A stretch of 64,000 nt of DNA from positions 124,001 to 188,000 of the forward strand of contig JAKCPI010004467.1 of the NCBI GenBank assembly GCA_023213315.1, read 5' to 3'. Both the position numbers and the translations under genes were made by a program. The DNA is from Euborellia annulipes. Taxonomy: Eukaryota > Arthropoda > Insecta > Dermaptera > Anisolabididae. A model generated the notes under the pieces. The model was not told the origin of the DNA, did not search any database, and saw only the letters and a list, made by a program, of their open reading frames with translations. Positions 24,911 through 37,165 of the stretch are shown in pieces (positions within the stretch are counted from its first letter, which is position 1; the number at the start of each line of letters is the position of its first letter).

Positions 24911-25474
24911 AATATATCTAGTAAAAAAATGTTGAGAGGTCTCCACAAAGGATAATGAATATTAGCTAAGATATATTTATATATTGAAATATATATACCT
25001 ACGTATGTAAAAACGGATATAAAATATCTTTAAAATATGGTTGACATAATTCATGTAATTTCTGTGCAAATTGCACATTAAAATATAAATTCCAAAAAAT
25101 TATTAGATAAATTTTGCGCTTAGCGCAAAATATATTTTTTTGCAATTGGCTACGATAATAAAAATAAAAAAAAAATTTTGATTTTTTTTTCAAAAGGATT
25201 TTTATAAATATTATTTATGATAAATAACATTTGTAAAATTATTAATCTATTATTTTTTAAATGTGAACCAACCACAAATGAAAAGATTAACTTATCTAAG
25301 AGAGAGTAAGACTTTGCTGTGTCCTTTAAATTTCATTCTTTATTAAACATACTAACATTCGAAAGCCATTAAGGTTTTTTTTTTAAATTAAAACACAAAA
25401 AAAAAAAAAAAAAAATGTTCTTGTAGCAAAAAAAATCCAGGGGAGTCCCTTCCCCTTACACTTGATTAAATGTT

Positions 25475-25640
25475 AACTTTTTTATTTTTCTTCACTCTTT
25501 TCCGGCACCTAAGGCCATTTAGACTCCGTAGCTCTTTATTTCAGTTTACTGGCAGCCGATTCAATTAAAATACGTAGATTCAGGTGGAGACAGAAAGCGA
25601 ACTCCCGGCTCCTTGCACAAGGGGCAAGTTCACTACCAAT
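25475..25640 (-). repeat. tRNA-derived SINE copy
   Basis: The minus strand has an A-box-like segment (ttggtagtgaact), a B-box-like segment (gggagttcgctttc), and then a body containing gagtctaaatggccttaggtgccgg. The same body occurs at 46160-46307 (+) and about 38795-38890 (-), which defines a dispersed SINE family. Confidence 0.65.
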
Positions 25641-26538
25641 TAGGTGTTAGTGCCAATAAGAGAATATATAATTCATTTACTTTCTTCATTGAGCAAACTT
25701 AGAAAGTTTTTGGGACGGTATCTAAAACTGGGGCAGTCTAATTCATCATTACCGAAGGGGGGGGGCTCTAGATATGTTTTCCCTGGATATATTCTGGTTG
25801 TTAACTTAATTAATTAACATTAAAAAAAAATAGTTTATAGTTAACTATTCATTGTTATTTCCTGAGCACAATATTTTTCCCATTTTTTTCAACTACCGTC
25901 AGCAGCATTTTTTTCTTATAAAAGAACCAAAATGGAATTGAACATTATATTTTTTGCTTTGATTTTTAAATTAAAGGATTGCATTTATCTTTAAGGAGCC
26001 ATTAAAATGTAATGTAAACAAATTTTTGGCCTCCTCTTCCTTGTCAGCAAAAGTAAGCAAATACCATATCCCCCCCCCCCTAAGCTGTTTATGTATTTCT
26101 TGAATGCCCTTTTATTTGTATATGTTTATTCCACATTTTCTTTAAATACAAGTCTAATATGTTATGTAACTAATAATATTTAAATAATGATTTAAAATGT
26201 TTTATTTATTAAATACATTAAATATAATTTCAATATTATTGAAAATCCTCGATTCCACTTATTTGCATTGTGGGGTGTTTCTGTTGATTTGTTGTCTTAG
26301 CCAATTAAAGACGAGTTGAATTCTTCTTTTATAAAAGTTCTCAATTATTTTCAAAAATTTGTGTTTTTTTATCGGTAAATTTGAAAACAGAATTCAGCCA
26401 ACGACTTTGATTGGCTACTTGTGTTACCCAAATCCCGAATTCTTAATTTTTTTTGAAGGGTAATTATTTTTTATATTCTTTGCATGACTTTGATTGAATT
26501 AATTTGAATCATTTTCTAATCTAATTTATAATTTTCAG

Positions 26539-27041
26539 GATTTTATTCCGATGAGCTTGGAGCAAACGTAAAGCAAGAGGAAAACGTAAAGCAAGAGGAG
26601 GACGAAGAAAAACAATTCGAACCCTCTAACATACCCACCAATTCGCCATCACTGATGGAAATGAATTTAAATACAACAGTTTTAGAAGAAAAAGAAGGTT
26701 TCGAATCGACCTCATCACAACGACCCCCAGACCCTTTAAACCTAAATCCAAATGAGCCAATCATACCGCGCTTTATTTGTTTTAGATGTAGCAAAATATA
26801 TCGAAACAAAAGTACTTTAAATCGTCATTTAAGATACGAGTGTGGCCCAAATAAACATTTCAAATGCCCCTTTTGTCCGCTGCGTAGCAAACGAAAAGAT
26901 TATGTAGATATTCATATTTTAAGAAAGCATAAAATGGAATTAAATGCACTTGAGGGAGCTAAAGAAGTTCTAGATTCGAAGTCGCCTGAATTAGCCAACT
27001 CAACATTCTCGCCTTCGTTCATTCACGATTTTACCATATAA
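26539..27041 (+). CDS. lola: lola-type alternative terminal exon 9
   Basis: Acceptor tataattttcag (AG at 26537-26538), phase 1, first codon Gly if joined to G; 167 residues. The exon begins 116 bases before the first internal ATG at 26655. The lead is strongly acidic and Gln-rich and contains two successive copies of NVKQEE, each with the sumoylation-type motif VKQE. It is followed by Pro-rich sequence, a CCHC finger (FICFRC, ending RHLRYEC) and a CCHH finger (FKCPFC, ending HILRKH). The C-terminal tail is about 37 residues, polar and Ser-rich. A transcription-repressor role for the SUMO motifs would be inference. Confidence 0.92.
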
Positions 27042-27351
27042 ATTTTATAGAAAAAAAACCTAAGAATTATTATTTTTTATAGGACAACATAATTTTATTT
27101 ATGTGGAACGCATGAGAGCAAAAAGTGTTTTTAAGAAAATTTCAAATGCTACCTTGATTTGTAAGTAGTTATACTATAGTTTAATTTAAAAAGTTCGAAA
27201 TTAAATACACTGGCTTTACTTTCTTGAAATTCTTTTTCTTTATTTCATTTTAGATTAAACCAAAAAAACTCTCACATTTTTTCTTCTATCTATTTCTATT
27301 TAGCATTTATTTTTGCTCTGCTTTTATTTGGGAAAAATCTAAAAGGTTATG

Positions 27352-28359
27352 GAGACGGAACATCCAGCGACTGCTTTCCACGTCAAAATAATTTATTTGC
27401 AAATATTTCGGTATGCCTAACGCAAACCATCCTCAGTGCATCAAATTATATAATAGTGGAGCGTTTTACAAATTAAGCTAACAACTTTGAGAAATTGTTT
27501 CAGATCATATAAATAATTGTATTATATACTTTATATGATATGGATACTGTTTTTTGTTTTCAGTTTCCCTGAGTGACTTGCTTATCAGATGTTGTCCCAT
27601 CCACATGAAGAATGGCTCCTCATGCATTTTGACGTGACAACGTCTTACAAATCATGTGTCTATGTTAGAGGGGCATGCACGAAAAAGTTTATCGGCTTGA
27701 ATAACTCCTCTGTCTTAAGAGGTATAATTATGGGAAATATACGGTTAGAAAGAATGAGTTTTCAGCTAAAGATTTCACCATTTATTTTTTTCCTATCATT
27801 TTATTTTACCGCGCTGCGGTAAATTCTAATTTGAAAGTTTAAACCCCTGTAGATTCCGGAACGGCTAATCAGATCAGACTAAATGGGATGTCATTTGGTG
27901 CAGAAAGAAAACCTCTAATAGAATAAATAAAAAAATCCCGAGTAATTAACTCCAAAATTAATTTTTTTTCGAAAAACCTCATTTTTTAAGCATATGTCGT
28001 TGGCCACACCTGTCATATATTGTTTCAATGAAAATGTTTGAACATGTTTATTTATGAAAATAAACTACTAGTAAAAAAAAAAAAAAAAAAAAAAAAAACA
28101 ATACTTTCTCTCTTTATATTTCAATATAGGTAAGAGAAAAAAATTTTTTTTGAAGTCAAGCAAAAGACGTTGTCACGTTAAAAAGCCACCGGCTGTGTAG
28201 AAGACACAGCCAACACCTAATTTTATAATTTTGTAAAAAGCTCCACTATTATATAATTTGATGCACTGAGGATGGTTTGCGTTAGGCATACCGAAATATT
28301 TGCAAATAAATTATTTTGACGGGGAAAGCAGTCGCTGGTTGTTTCTTCTCCATAACCTT
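27352..28359. mobile_element. Family C foldback element with hammerhead-like motif
   Basis: About 130-bp terminal inverted repeats: aggttatggagacgg at the left and the complementary ctccataacct at the right, with nearly matching interiors. Each arm carries CTGAGGATGGTTTGC, a loop, GGCATACC and GAAA (minus strand at the left arm, plus strand at about 28266-28296). The 0.75-kb middle is unique and includes a family A end hairpin at about 28098-28139. A second copy lies at 52747-54163. Confidence 0.75.
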
Positions 28360-28443
28360 AATTCAATCGTCCCCGCATACGTGATTTCCTTTACTTCAAA
28401 ATCTCATTTATTAAAATAATGTTATTCTCCCCTTAGAGTAGGT

Positions 28444-28650
28444 TTAATTCAGTGGCGGTCCCAAGAATTTCGCAAGGGGGGAATCTGAAATTTTTTGAGT
28501 AGAAAGGGCGGTGCAAATTCAAGGAGGCGAGAGTAATGCATGTATTAATGATTTATTAGCCTATATATTAATTGGCGGATTCAAGCATTAAAAAATAACT
28601 TTTGTTCGTAATATTCTGTCCAAGGGGGGGGGGGGCTTCCATGGGACAGC
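28444..28650. repeat. Partial hAT-like repeat
   Basis: It begins cagtggcggtcccaag, a hAT-type terminus related to that at 12659, and contains poly-G runs at about 28478 and 28626. No matching right end or target duplication was found. Confidence 0.4.
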
Positions 28651-29600
28651 TAGTGGTCTAATTTTCATTCTTTAACATTAAGCCCTATGTACATGGACTT
28701 TAATAAATAAAAGATTAAATAAAATAAATAAAAATAATATCGATCTTGTAAAAGCAACATGATCTATCACTAGAGATGTCGAAGGAGATTTTGAATCGAA
28801 TAGCATGCTTAGCTCAAAAATGTAAATGTTGTTTCTGCAATGTCGATATATCCTTCCATATTTTCACTCTCCTCATAAGAATAAAATAGAATTGTAATAG
28901 TACTGGAGATACTAAATCAGCTGAACACTCTTAACTTCTGAATCTTATTTTTGTTTAGTTTTTCAACTGGCTGGCTATTTTTAGCGTTAATAATTAAACT
29001 CCTAAAATTATTAATTTGTACCTTTTTATTCCATCTTAGAAAATTTGCTTTTCTGGGTCTTCTTGGTTAATTTATAACTTGAGTTAAAATAATACAAGTT
29101 TAGAAGAAATATCTTAGTTTTCAAAAATTGTAATATTCAGTATTATATATTTGTTTGTTAGTTTTCAGATTTTGTTTTAATGTAACCTATAAGCTTATTC
29201 ATGATGAATTTTGTTCATCTTAATATGATCAAAGGTCTTTATTTAATAATAAAGTTTATATTATATATAAATACATTACTTTCTTTGAATATACGTATAA
29301 TTTATAATTATTAAGAAAATAAATTAAAATTTTGGTCACTTTTTATTTCATTTTTCCCCAACCACGCGTGTGTCTTGTGAATGTAGAGCCATTAATAAAT
29401 AAATATAGCATGTTTGTGTGTGTGATAACACATATTTTTAAGGTTGCCATGTGCCTTGGAAAAATTTCTTGAATGAATGTAAACTCAAATATTTTGATTG
29501 AATTCTTTAAATCTCTCATTGCAACCTTAAATAAGGTAAATTGCCGGTGACCAGAGCTCTTTTTAAGCAACATGTGAGGTGACGTTTTTCTGTCTTCTAG

Positions 29601-30022
29601 TCGCAGCCAAGAAGAGCATCAACAGTAGAGTGAAGAAGTTCCCTAACATCAAGCTTGTCACCAATAAGAAACAACCGCTTGGAACTAAAACTAGTACTTT
29701 TGGTGGTGATGGCGATGGTGAAGGTAGTCGTAGTGCTGGTGGTGGGGTAGCTGGTGCTGGTGCTAGTGCTGGTGATGGTGATGGTGATGGTGATGATGGT
29801 AGTAATAGCAATAAAAGCAGCAGCAATAGTAGCTTAATCCCCTTAGCGGTTGGTTCTTATTTTTGCCCTCGGTGTTCGAAACATTATGCTTATCGAAGGA
29901 ATTTGAAACGTCATTTGAATTACGAATGCTCTATTGAACCGCAATTGCGATGTCAAACCTGCTGGCGTCGATTTCGGTACCCAAATGATCTACGAAGGCA
30001 TTTGCAAGTTCATGAAAAATAA
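29601..30022 (+). CDS. lola: lola-type alternative terminal exon 10
   Basis: Acceptor tttttctgtcttctag (AG at 29599-29600), phase 1, first codon Val if joined to G; 140 residues. A second in-phase acceptor six bases downstream (tcgcag) would remove two residues. The lead is basic (AAKKS, RVKKF), followed by a Gly/Asp low-complexity stretch of about 40 residues encoded by ggtgatggt-type repeats, then Ser/Asn repeats. The CCHC finger (YFCPRC, ending RHLNYEC) lacks the usual Gly after the last Cys (CSIEPQ). The second finger is CCHH with H-x3-H (LRCQTC, ending RHLQVH). The stop comes three residues later. Confidence 0.92.
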
Positions 30023-30361
30023 ATAAGTATTTTGATGTTGCTAAAAGATTCTAGTCGTAATATAAATAAAAAAAGGGTATTAAAAATTGAATATTTTTAT
30101 AGAGAGAAAACCAAACGCCTTTTATATATTATTAAAGCCAATTTAATTGGAAGCTAGTCGCAATTTTTTGTTGATCTCTAGTCATTTAACATTTAACAAC
30201 GAAAGTGGCGTAGCTTGTCTTGCTATTACAGTTCACTTAAAATAAGACCGAAATTGCTACTATATTTTCGTCCAATTTTGGAAAAAAAAAAATATTTGCT
30301 AATGTTCCTTTTTTAAAAATAAACGACAATATATCAACGAAAACTAAATATATCTCGACAC

Positions 30362-30449
30362 AAAAAAATCTGGTGTGACAAGCACAAAACCTTACTTACT
30401 TTCGGTAATAGAAAGTTGTGTTCTGTGCGACCAGTCACACCAGATTTTG
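30362..30449. repeat. Family A end hairpin, solo
   Basis: An 88-bp imperfect palindrome: aaaaatctggtgtgac at the left, gaccagtcacaccagatttt at the right, meeting in a tttcggtaatagaaagttg centre. It is the same hairpin that terminates full family A copies, here without the body. Confidence 0.7.
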
Positions 30450-31394
30450 TATTAATAAATATTATTCATATAATAGTACACCGTACCTGAGTTGTAGAGT
30501 CTTAACCCCTATTTTGGTTTGCATTAGCATCACCATTTATGGTAATATAGTGTGATAGTGCTTTTTTTGAGCATCTTAATCGTGTGAAGCACTAAAATGA
30601 ACTTATCCATCTAATATTGATTAATGAACAATGGAGATAGGCCTACAGTATTTACAATTGTTTATCTCAGGAAATGATATCAAACGAAAGCGTAACTATC
30701 ATTATGAAAATAGACTCTTTTTTTTACTTCTTTCTTATCTATACATAAACTACAAATTTATTTTGCTTCATAACATTACAATCTCAAGTTATTCTTCATC
30801 CCACTTATTTAATATTCAAAAATATTCTCATCTCAAGAAGTTGCTCATTCAAGTCCAAATATAAAAAGTATACAAATAGGCCTACAGTATGAAATTCATT
30901 TCATATTCTCAACATGTTTTTATAGGGCCTGATTTGCAAAGGCCTTTATTGCTCTATTTTGTCTTATATAGTGAGTATAGAATATTTTTTTTACAATTAC
31001 TAAATAAAATTTCCCTCATAATCCGCTCAAAACTTTAAAAGCTACGCCTCTTGACTAATTAAAAAAAAAAAAAAAAAAAAAAAATGCTTGATATTAATAA
31101 TTTTGTATATTTATTTATATTTATGTAACATCTAGTCATATATTGAAATAAATGTCTTTTTAAATAACTTTGTATTCATAATTGTAAATCCTTCACTTAT
31201 AACTATTATATTTATTTATTTATTTTTTTAAAATATTTTTCTTGAATGAAATTGTTTTTGATTCGTTGTCTCTGATAAAATATCAATGAATCAAGTAAGT
31301 TGAGAAAAATTTATTTCGATAATATAGAGAAATAGAAATTTTCTTTTTAAAATTCTATCATTTCCCATAAGAATAATTGTGTCATAGGTAGGCT

Positions 31395-31552
31395 AAATTA
31401 GATAGACGGTGGGCTTTTTGAAGAATTGGTGCGAAAGGGGAAGAGGGAGGGGGGGGGCTCTTCCCCCTCCACTATTGTCGGCCCGATGCTTGCAGATTGG
31501 TCCGCTGAAAATTCTTCAACAGACCACCGTTTTGTTTACCTAATAAGTTACC
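31395..31552. repeat. Family D repeat, second copy
   Basis: It runs from tagacggtgggctttttgaag to agaccaccgttttg, an inverted pair of ends (gacggtggg / ccaccgt), with gggggggctcttccccctcc in the middle, as in the copies at 24750 and 49571. Confidence 0.5.
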
Positions 31553-32255
31553 CATCAGAGATCCCCAGTTCGATTAGATGAATTTATTTAGCCTTTCTCT
31601 CCTTAAAAATTAATAAACTAACAAAGCTAAATTTACTTTCGTTATCTCACAAAATGGACTATTTATTTATTTTTAATGAAACCTCATGGTTGGGAAACAT
31701 TTGCATAAATTTCAAACAATATGATATAAGAAAATTTCTTTTACTCTGCTTAGATTGATTCGAAACCCTCTTTGATAATTCGCTTGTAAGCTCATCAAAA
31801 GGTATTTTTCATCTTGGTGCATAAAAATAAAAATAATCTTTTTTATTATTAAAAATTTTCAAAAAAAAAAAATATTATTTCTTGCCTTTAAAAAAATTTT
31901 AACTCTATTTTTAATAAAAGGAATTTGACAAAAATGTTTCGAATGTCATGAATTAAACAAAAAATTATGGATATCCAGATTTTTTTCCTTTTTAAAATTT
32001 TATAATCGAAAAATAATTTTCTCTAAATTTTAGTAAATATTAAATTACTATACCTATTTTATTTCCCTTTTTTGGGGTTGATATTTCCCTGTCTAGAGTT
32101 TGAACTCGCATTCGAAACGAGCAATCCTTCTAATAAAAGTAAAAATCGAACGAATCCTTTGGTAGTTTTTCAATTTCATTCCTTATAAACTTCTACCCGA
32201 TTAGTCGACTTCTCTATTTTGCGACCTCGAACGTGTATTGTTTTGTCCTTTGCAG

Positions 32256-32593
32256 ATTTGCTGTTTTGCAACAATCGAATCAGTCTAGTCAAAGTGGGCG
32301 CGGCTGCATCGGCGAGAGCCGCCGCTCATATAGCATCGTCCTCGATGTCAACATCGCCAACGAACTCGCTCTGGCCGAGATTAAATCATGAATGCCATCA
32401 ATGTGGCAAGATTTACCAACACATGAAAACATTACGCCGACATTTGCGTTACGAATGCGGCGCCGCGCGACATTTCGGCTGTCCCTTTTGTAGACAACGT
32501 TTCAAACAAAAAGTTCATCTAGTCCGACATGTTCGGTGTCGTCATAGTGAAATGATTTTTGAAAACGATCGACGACCCGCTTCCTATAAATAA
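32256..32593 (+). CDS. lola: lola-type alternative terminal exon 11
   Basis: Acceptor ttttgtcctttgcag (AG at 32254-32255), phase 1, first codon Asp if joined to G (then Leu-Leu-Phe-Cys); 112 residues. The lead is Ala/Ser-rich (GAAASARAAAH). The CCHC finger is CHQCGKIYQHMKTLRRH ending RYEC, and the CCHH finger is FGCPFCRQRFKQKVHLVRH ending RCRH, with a short basic tail. The exon is notably richer in C and G than its flanks, as expected for conserved coding sequence. A T-rich repeat follows at about 32690-32717. Confidence 0.92.
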
Positions 32594-32688
32594 AATATAA
32601 TAATAATAGGAATTAGTTATTATTATTATTATTATTATTAATGTGATTCATAGATTTTTGCTTTTGTTTTATTTATTTATTTATTCTG

Positions 32689-32721
<33 letters not shown>

Positions 32722-33071
32722 CAATGTGATTTTTTTCCTTGAGTCTCAAAGATAGAGGTTTTGAGCTAACAAAGTGAAAATAATTAAAATTGACTAGTCA
32801 CGGACAGTGAGGGTGAGGCAAGGGTGAAATGGAGATGCGTTCTAATGAGAATATTACAAATTAGTATATTTTTATGAGTTTCTCTACCAGTCAAAGCTTC
32901 GAGACATTTTTTGCTCGTCTTCGAATTCCAGCTCTCATTGGCATCTCTAAAAATTAAAAGCTGCCATTTTTTTACGTTTTATTCCTCGCCTGTCTTCTCC
33001 GATTCCTTCGCCCTTCCCCCCCCCCCTCATGTTGTTTTATCTTATTAAAATAATTCGTGTTTTTAGATCCC

Positions 33072-33192
33072 ATTGTTTTTACTTTCTCGTATAGAGAAAG
33101 TTATGTAATCGTAAAAAAATTCGACTTCGAGATTTTGATGTTTCTCCACGTTTTAGACCTCCCTGAGTCCAAAAAAACCATTTTTGGCATTA

Positions 33193-33224
<32 letters not shown>

Positions 33225-33973
33225 AACACGATTGCTTAAAAACCAAAGCAGCTAGATCGATGAAATTTGGTATATGCTCCTTACACTAAAATTGTAGATT
33301 TCTATCAACTTTTGGAGTAAATACGTCACTTGGAAGTAGTACTTTACTTAAAAGTTTTTTCAAAATTTTGAAATTTTCAATTTTTTTGTTATATTATGAT
33401 AAAATACTCTATTTTAAAGGTTTTTATTCTTTGACATTTTTACGAAAACTCAATAGTTTTTGAAATAATCACAGAAGAAATAGAAAATATTCGTTAATTT
33501 TGATAAAAAAATCAAAACAAAATCATACAGGTGTCATTAAAAAAAGGGTATATATAAACAAATGAATTTGTGAAACAAATGAATTTGTTTATATATACCC
33601 TTTTTTTAATGACACCTGTATGATTTTGTTTTGATTTTTTATCAAAATTAACGAATATTTTCTATTTCTTCTGTGATTATTTCAAAAACTATTGAGTTTT
33701 CGTAAAAATGTCAAAGAATAAAAACCTTTTAAAATAGAGTATTTTATCATAATATAACAAAAAAATTGAAAATTTCAAAATTTTTGAAAAAACTTTTTAA
33801 GTAAAGTACTACTTCCAAGTGACGTATTTACTCCAAAAGTTGATAGAAATCTACAATTTTAGTGTAAGGAGCATATACCAAATTTCATCGATCTAGCTGC
33901 TTTGGTTTTTAAGCAATCGTGTTCACACACACACCCAGACGTAATTCCAAAAGAATATACGAGAAAGTCTCGG
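33072..33973. mobile_element. Long near-perfect palindrome element
   Basis: Arms of about 350 bp (33206-33558 and 33588-33937) are almost exact reverse complements around a 29-base spacer that holds a direct repeat of caaatgaatttg. The outer ends actttctcgtata and tatacgagaaagt are also inverted. A GT microsatellite at about 33199-33223 has a shorter CA partner in the right arm. No coding frame. It resembles family A in its end sequence and microsatellite position but is a different family. Confidence 0.75.
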
Positions 33974-34714
33974 GGAAGTCAATCCCCATATTTTTATTAT
34001 TTTCTATGAATAAATAGGCTCTCTGTTCTCTTCCCATTCCACTCCATTTTACTTGTAGACTCATCGAACGTTTGAACAGATTATTAAACTCGAATTATTA
34101 AATTATAGACTAAGACTATTAATATTTTTTTAATAAAAAATGCCATGCCATTGAATATTCTTTCAGAGAGACATTTTTTCATTCATTTTAAAATTTACTC
34201 AAAACTGTATTTCTATCTTTCCCATTTCTATCAATTATTTATTAATATTTTATATGAAAAAACTTAATTTCTTCTCATTAATACTTTTTTGCATTCCATT
34301 GTTGTTTTTTAATTTGAATTTACAAAAAAAATAAAATAAATATTTTCAAATATTGTATATTTCACTTTGAAGTTTTTATTTTTTATAAATTTTTATGTAA
34401 ATGATAATTATAATTAAATATAATGTACATATTTATTTATTTTTTTTATCAATGCATTTGATTTTAGAGAATTTTGTAATTTTTTCTCAAGCAATAAAAT
34501 TAGACAATTCCCAACGTGAAACTTTTTCAATATTTAACAAATTTCAATGCTTTCAGCAATTTTTTTTTATACTTTTCTTGTAGTTCAAGTACCTCTAAAT
34601 GGTATTTCATATTAAATGTAACCGAAAGTTGTTTATTTCTCCTGGTAACTTTTGAATATAAATTTCAATTTTTTTTTTTTTTTTTTCACTCACCTGAGAG
34701 TTTTTTCTTTCCAG

Positions 34715-35022
34715 ATTGGTCACTTCAACTTCCACATCCTGCAATGACATCATCAATATTCCTTCCGACATTTTTGACCACCAGGACCTGTGACCAATGC
34801 GGTCGCTCATATCGATACCAACGAAATTTAGACAGGCATAAAAAACTTGAATGCGGGAAAATGCCGGCTATGCAATGCCCTTATTGCCCATATAAAGGTC
34901 GGCAAAAAGCGCACATGCAGAGCCATTTAATCCACAAGCACCGCGGAGCTCCGATGCCAGCCAGCTTTCGAAGCTTTCAAACTTCGATTTTTAACTCAAC
35001 ACAAACTACTTGGGAGAAATGA
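34715..35022 (+). CDS. lola: lola-type alternative terminal exon 12
   Basis: Acceptor gttttttctttccag (AG at 34713-34714), with a strong pyrimidine tract; phase 1, first codon Asp then Trp if joined to G; 102 residues. A hydrophobic and Thr-rich lead precedes a CCHC finger (TCDQCGRSYRYQRNLDRH ending KKLEC) and a CCHH finger (MQCPYCPYKGRQKAHMQSH ending IHKH). The linker GKMPAMQ departs from the usual GxEPQF. The C-terminal tail is about 25 residues, Ser/Phe/Thr-rich. An open frame extends upstream across the intron by chance. Confidence 0.92.
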
Positions 35023-35051
35023 ATTTTCAATTATTTTTCTTCGAATTCATC

Positions 35052-35248
35052 TTGGATAAAATTGAAATTATTTTAAAATTGCCTACAAGAAAATTTTCAT
35101 TTGTTCTCTTTGAATTATTCAAATCAGAAGACATCTTTTAAGCAAAATTAATTTATATCATTTTCATACCTTTGTACAATTGATCCCTAAATTGACCATT
35201 TTCGTGAATAATACATCCATCCAAAATTATGTTTTTACGATCTATTTT
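35052..35248. repeat. Direct duplication, left copy
   Basis: About 195 bp beginning gataaaattgaaattatttt and ending ttttacgatctattttt. It recurs at 35935-36122 with a few substitutions and single-base gaps. The two copies bracket a family A element exactly. Confidence 0.8.
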
Positions 35249-35928
35249 TACTTTCTCTTACCTATGTATATATGTAATATATATAGAGAGAGAAAGTATT
35301 GGATTCATGTCAAAAATTCGATGTCGAGATTTTGATGGATCTTCACGTTTTGAGGTCCCCTGAATCCAAAAAAGTGGTTTTCGCGACATGGTCTGTCTGT
35401 GTGTGTGTGTGTGTGTCTGTGTGTCTGTGAACAAAATATCTCAAGAACGAAAAGAGCTAGGAAGTTGAAATTTTATATTTAAGTTAGGCACCCCCATGGG
35501 ACGTGACACGAAGCTTTTGAACAAAATCGGCCAAAGAGTACTAGTACTTTACTGATGCACTTTTTCAGTTTTTTTCGATTTTCTCAAAATTTGCTCCAAC
35601 GATTTTTTTTAAATTCAAAAATCAATTATTTTTTAGATTCTCTATAAAATGTATATTCTCATTTTGTGATTGAAATCTTCTGAAGACCACTTTACTCTTG
35701 TTCTCCATAGGAAAGATAGGGGAACCTATGGTTGCCATGGTATCAAAATATAAATATTTTCCCATACTTATAAATTTTACATCTTGAAATTCGATTGTAC
35801 CCTACTGTCGGAAACTAAATACATGTCGACACAAAAAATCTGGTGAGACAAGCACAGTACACAACTTTCGATTACCGAAGGTAAGAGAAAGTTGTGTGCT
35901 GTGCGCCAGTCACACCAGATTTTTTTTC
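35249..35928 (-). repeat. Family A interspersed repeat, reverse orientation
   Basis: It starts with the tactttctcttacc / gagagaaagt hairpin, passes the ggttttcgcgacatgg motif, a GT microsatellite and agtactagtactttac. It ends in a complete hairpin: aaaaatctggtgagac, aacactttcgattaccg-type centre, gtcacaccagatttt. This is the best example of both hairpin ends in one copy. Confidence 0.8.
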
Positions 35929-35934
35929 GATTAT

Positions 35935-36122
35935 TTGATAAAATTGAAATTATTTTAAAATTGCCTACAAGAAAATTTTATTTGTTCTCTTTGAATTATT
36001 CTAATAGAAGACATTTTAAGCAAAATTAATTTATATCATTTTCATACCTTTGTACAATTGATCCCTAAATTGACATTTTCGTGAATAATACATTATCCAA
36101 AATTATGTTTTTACGATCTATT
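35935..36122. repeat. Direct duplication, right copy
   Basis: Second copy of the segment at 35052-35248, slightly shorter through single-base gaps (for example gacatttt against gaccatttt). It may be a real duplication or a false one from allelic sequence in the assembly. Confidence 0.8.
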
Positions 36123-36964
36123 TTTTTGTTTTTGAAAACTTCCTTTTAGAACAAACTGAAAATTTTGAAAATATTGTGATTTTTATTTAAAAAAAAAAAA
36201 AAATTAATTATTTTTTTTAAGAGCTGTGATAAATTTCTTATATTTGTATTGAAATTTTGTAAATTTTCAGAAAAATTGAAATTAAAAAATTTTCTTCCTG
36301 ACATATTTTTATTCTTATTTATAAAGATTAGTACTATTTAAATGAATAAGTATTTCAGTAGATTTATTTAAAGTTATTAATCTTTACTGTAAATTGGTAG
36401 ACCAACACGCTGCCTACCAAAGAAAGCAATCAAACTTTCTTTTGATTTTAATTTGCACAGTATGAAATCTAATATTTGCGGATTGTTTTCAGTGATAAGG
36501 ATAGCATTCATGTAAAAGTGGTATCCATGATTTAACATGAGATAGTAAAGCATCTAACAACATATTACGTTTCAGTGTTTAATAGGCTTTGCTTTCTTTC
36601 TCCGGAGTCAGGAGGTTGTTATTCGCTTTGATATATAGGGAAAATATTTGTCTATACTACTTGGTATATAATTTAATGAAGAACTTTGTCCCTTAGCAAT
36701 GTCCAAGTAATATTTAATTATTTTAGAATCCATTAGCTTTTATGAAATAAGACTTTGGTGTAAAAAACACATCAGAATCAGTTAAATCGACGATCTCCTT
36801 GTTTGTTTTTTAATTTATTCCACTAAACATGGAATAAAATACTTCCAATCCACTGGCGAAAATTCTTCGAAATTATCGTTAGTACAGTAGAAAAAGAAAA
36901 TATTTTTATAAAATAAATTTGTATTGCAAAAATGTAACAGGGGGATGTGTGACTGTAGAGTAGA

Positions 36965-37165
36965 TGTTGAAGAAAGAAAAAGAAGAAAATGCAGTCAATG
37001 TAGTTCCTTAATTGAGATCAGCCCACGGCTAACGTTTCGATCCTAGGTTTGGACCATCATCAGAGCTGGGGCTGTGTCAAAACTTAAGGCCGAAACGTTA
37101 GCCGTGGGCTGATCCTAATAAAGAAACTACATTGCGTGCATTTTCCTCTTGTTTTTTTTCAACAT
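36965..37165. repeat. Foldback element with hammerhead core on - strand
   Basis: Inverted arms (atgttgaagaaag at the left, ttttttttcaacat at the right) enclose gatcagcccacggctaacg and its complement. The minus strand at 37021-37073 reads CTGATGA, a stem GGTCC / GGATC, GAAA, ACGTT: a hammerhead-like core with the short ACGU helix III. The right arm lacks the CTGANGA half. Confidence 0.7.

Noticed and set aside
29563..29826. Minus-strand frame rich in Ser-Pro and Ala-Pro
   Set aside because: It is the reverse of the Gly/Asp repeat of exon 10.
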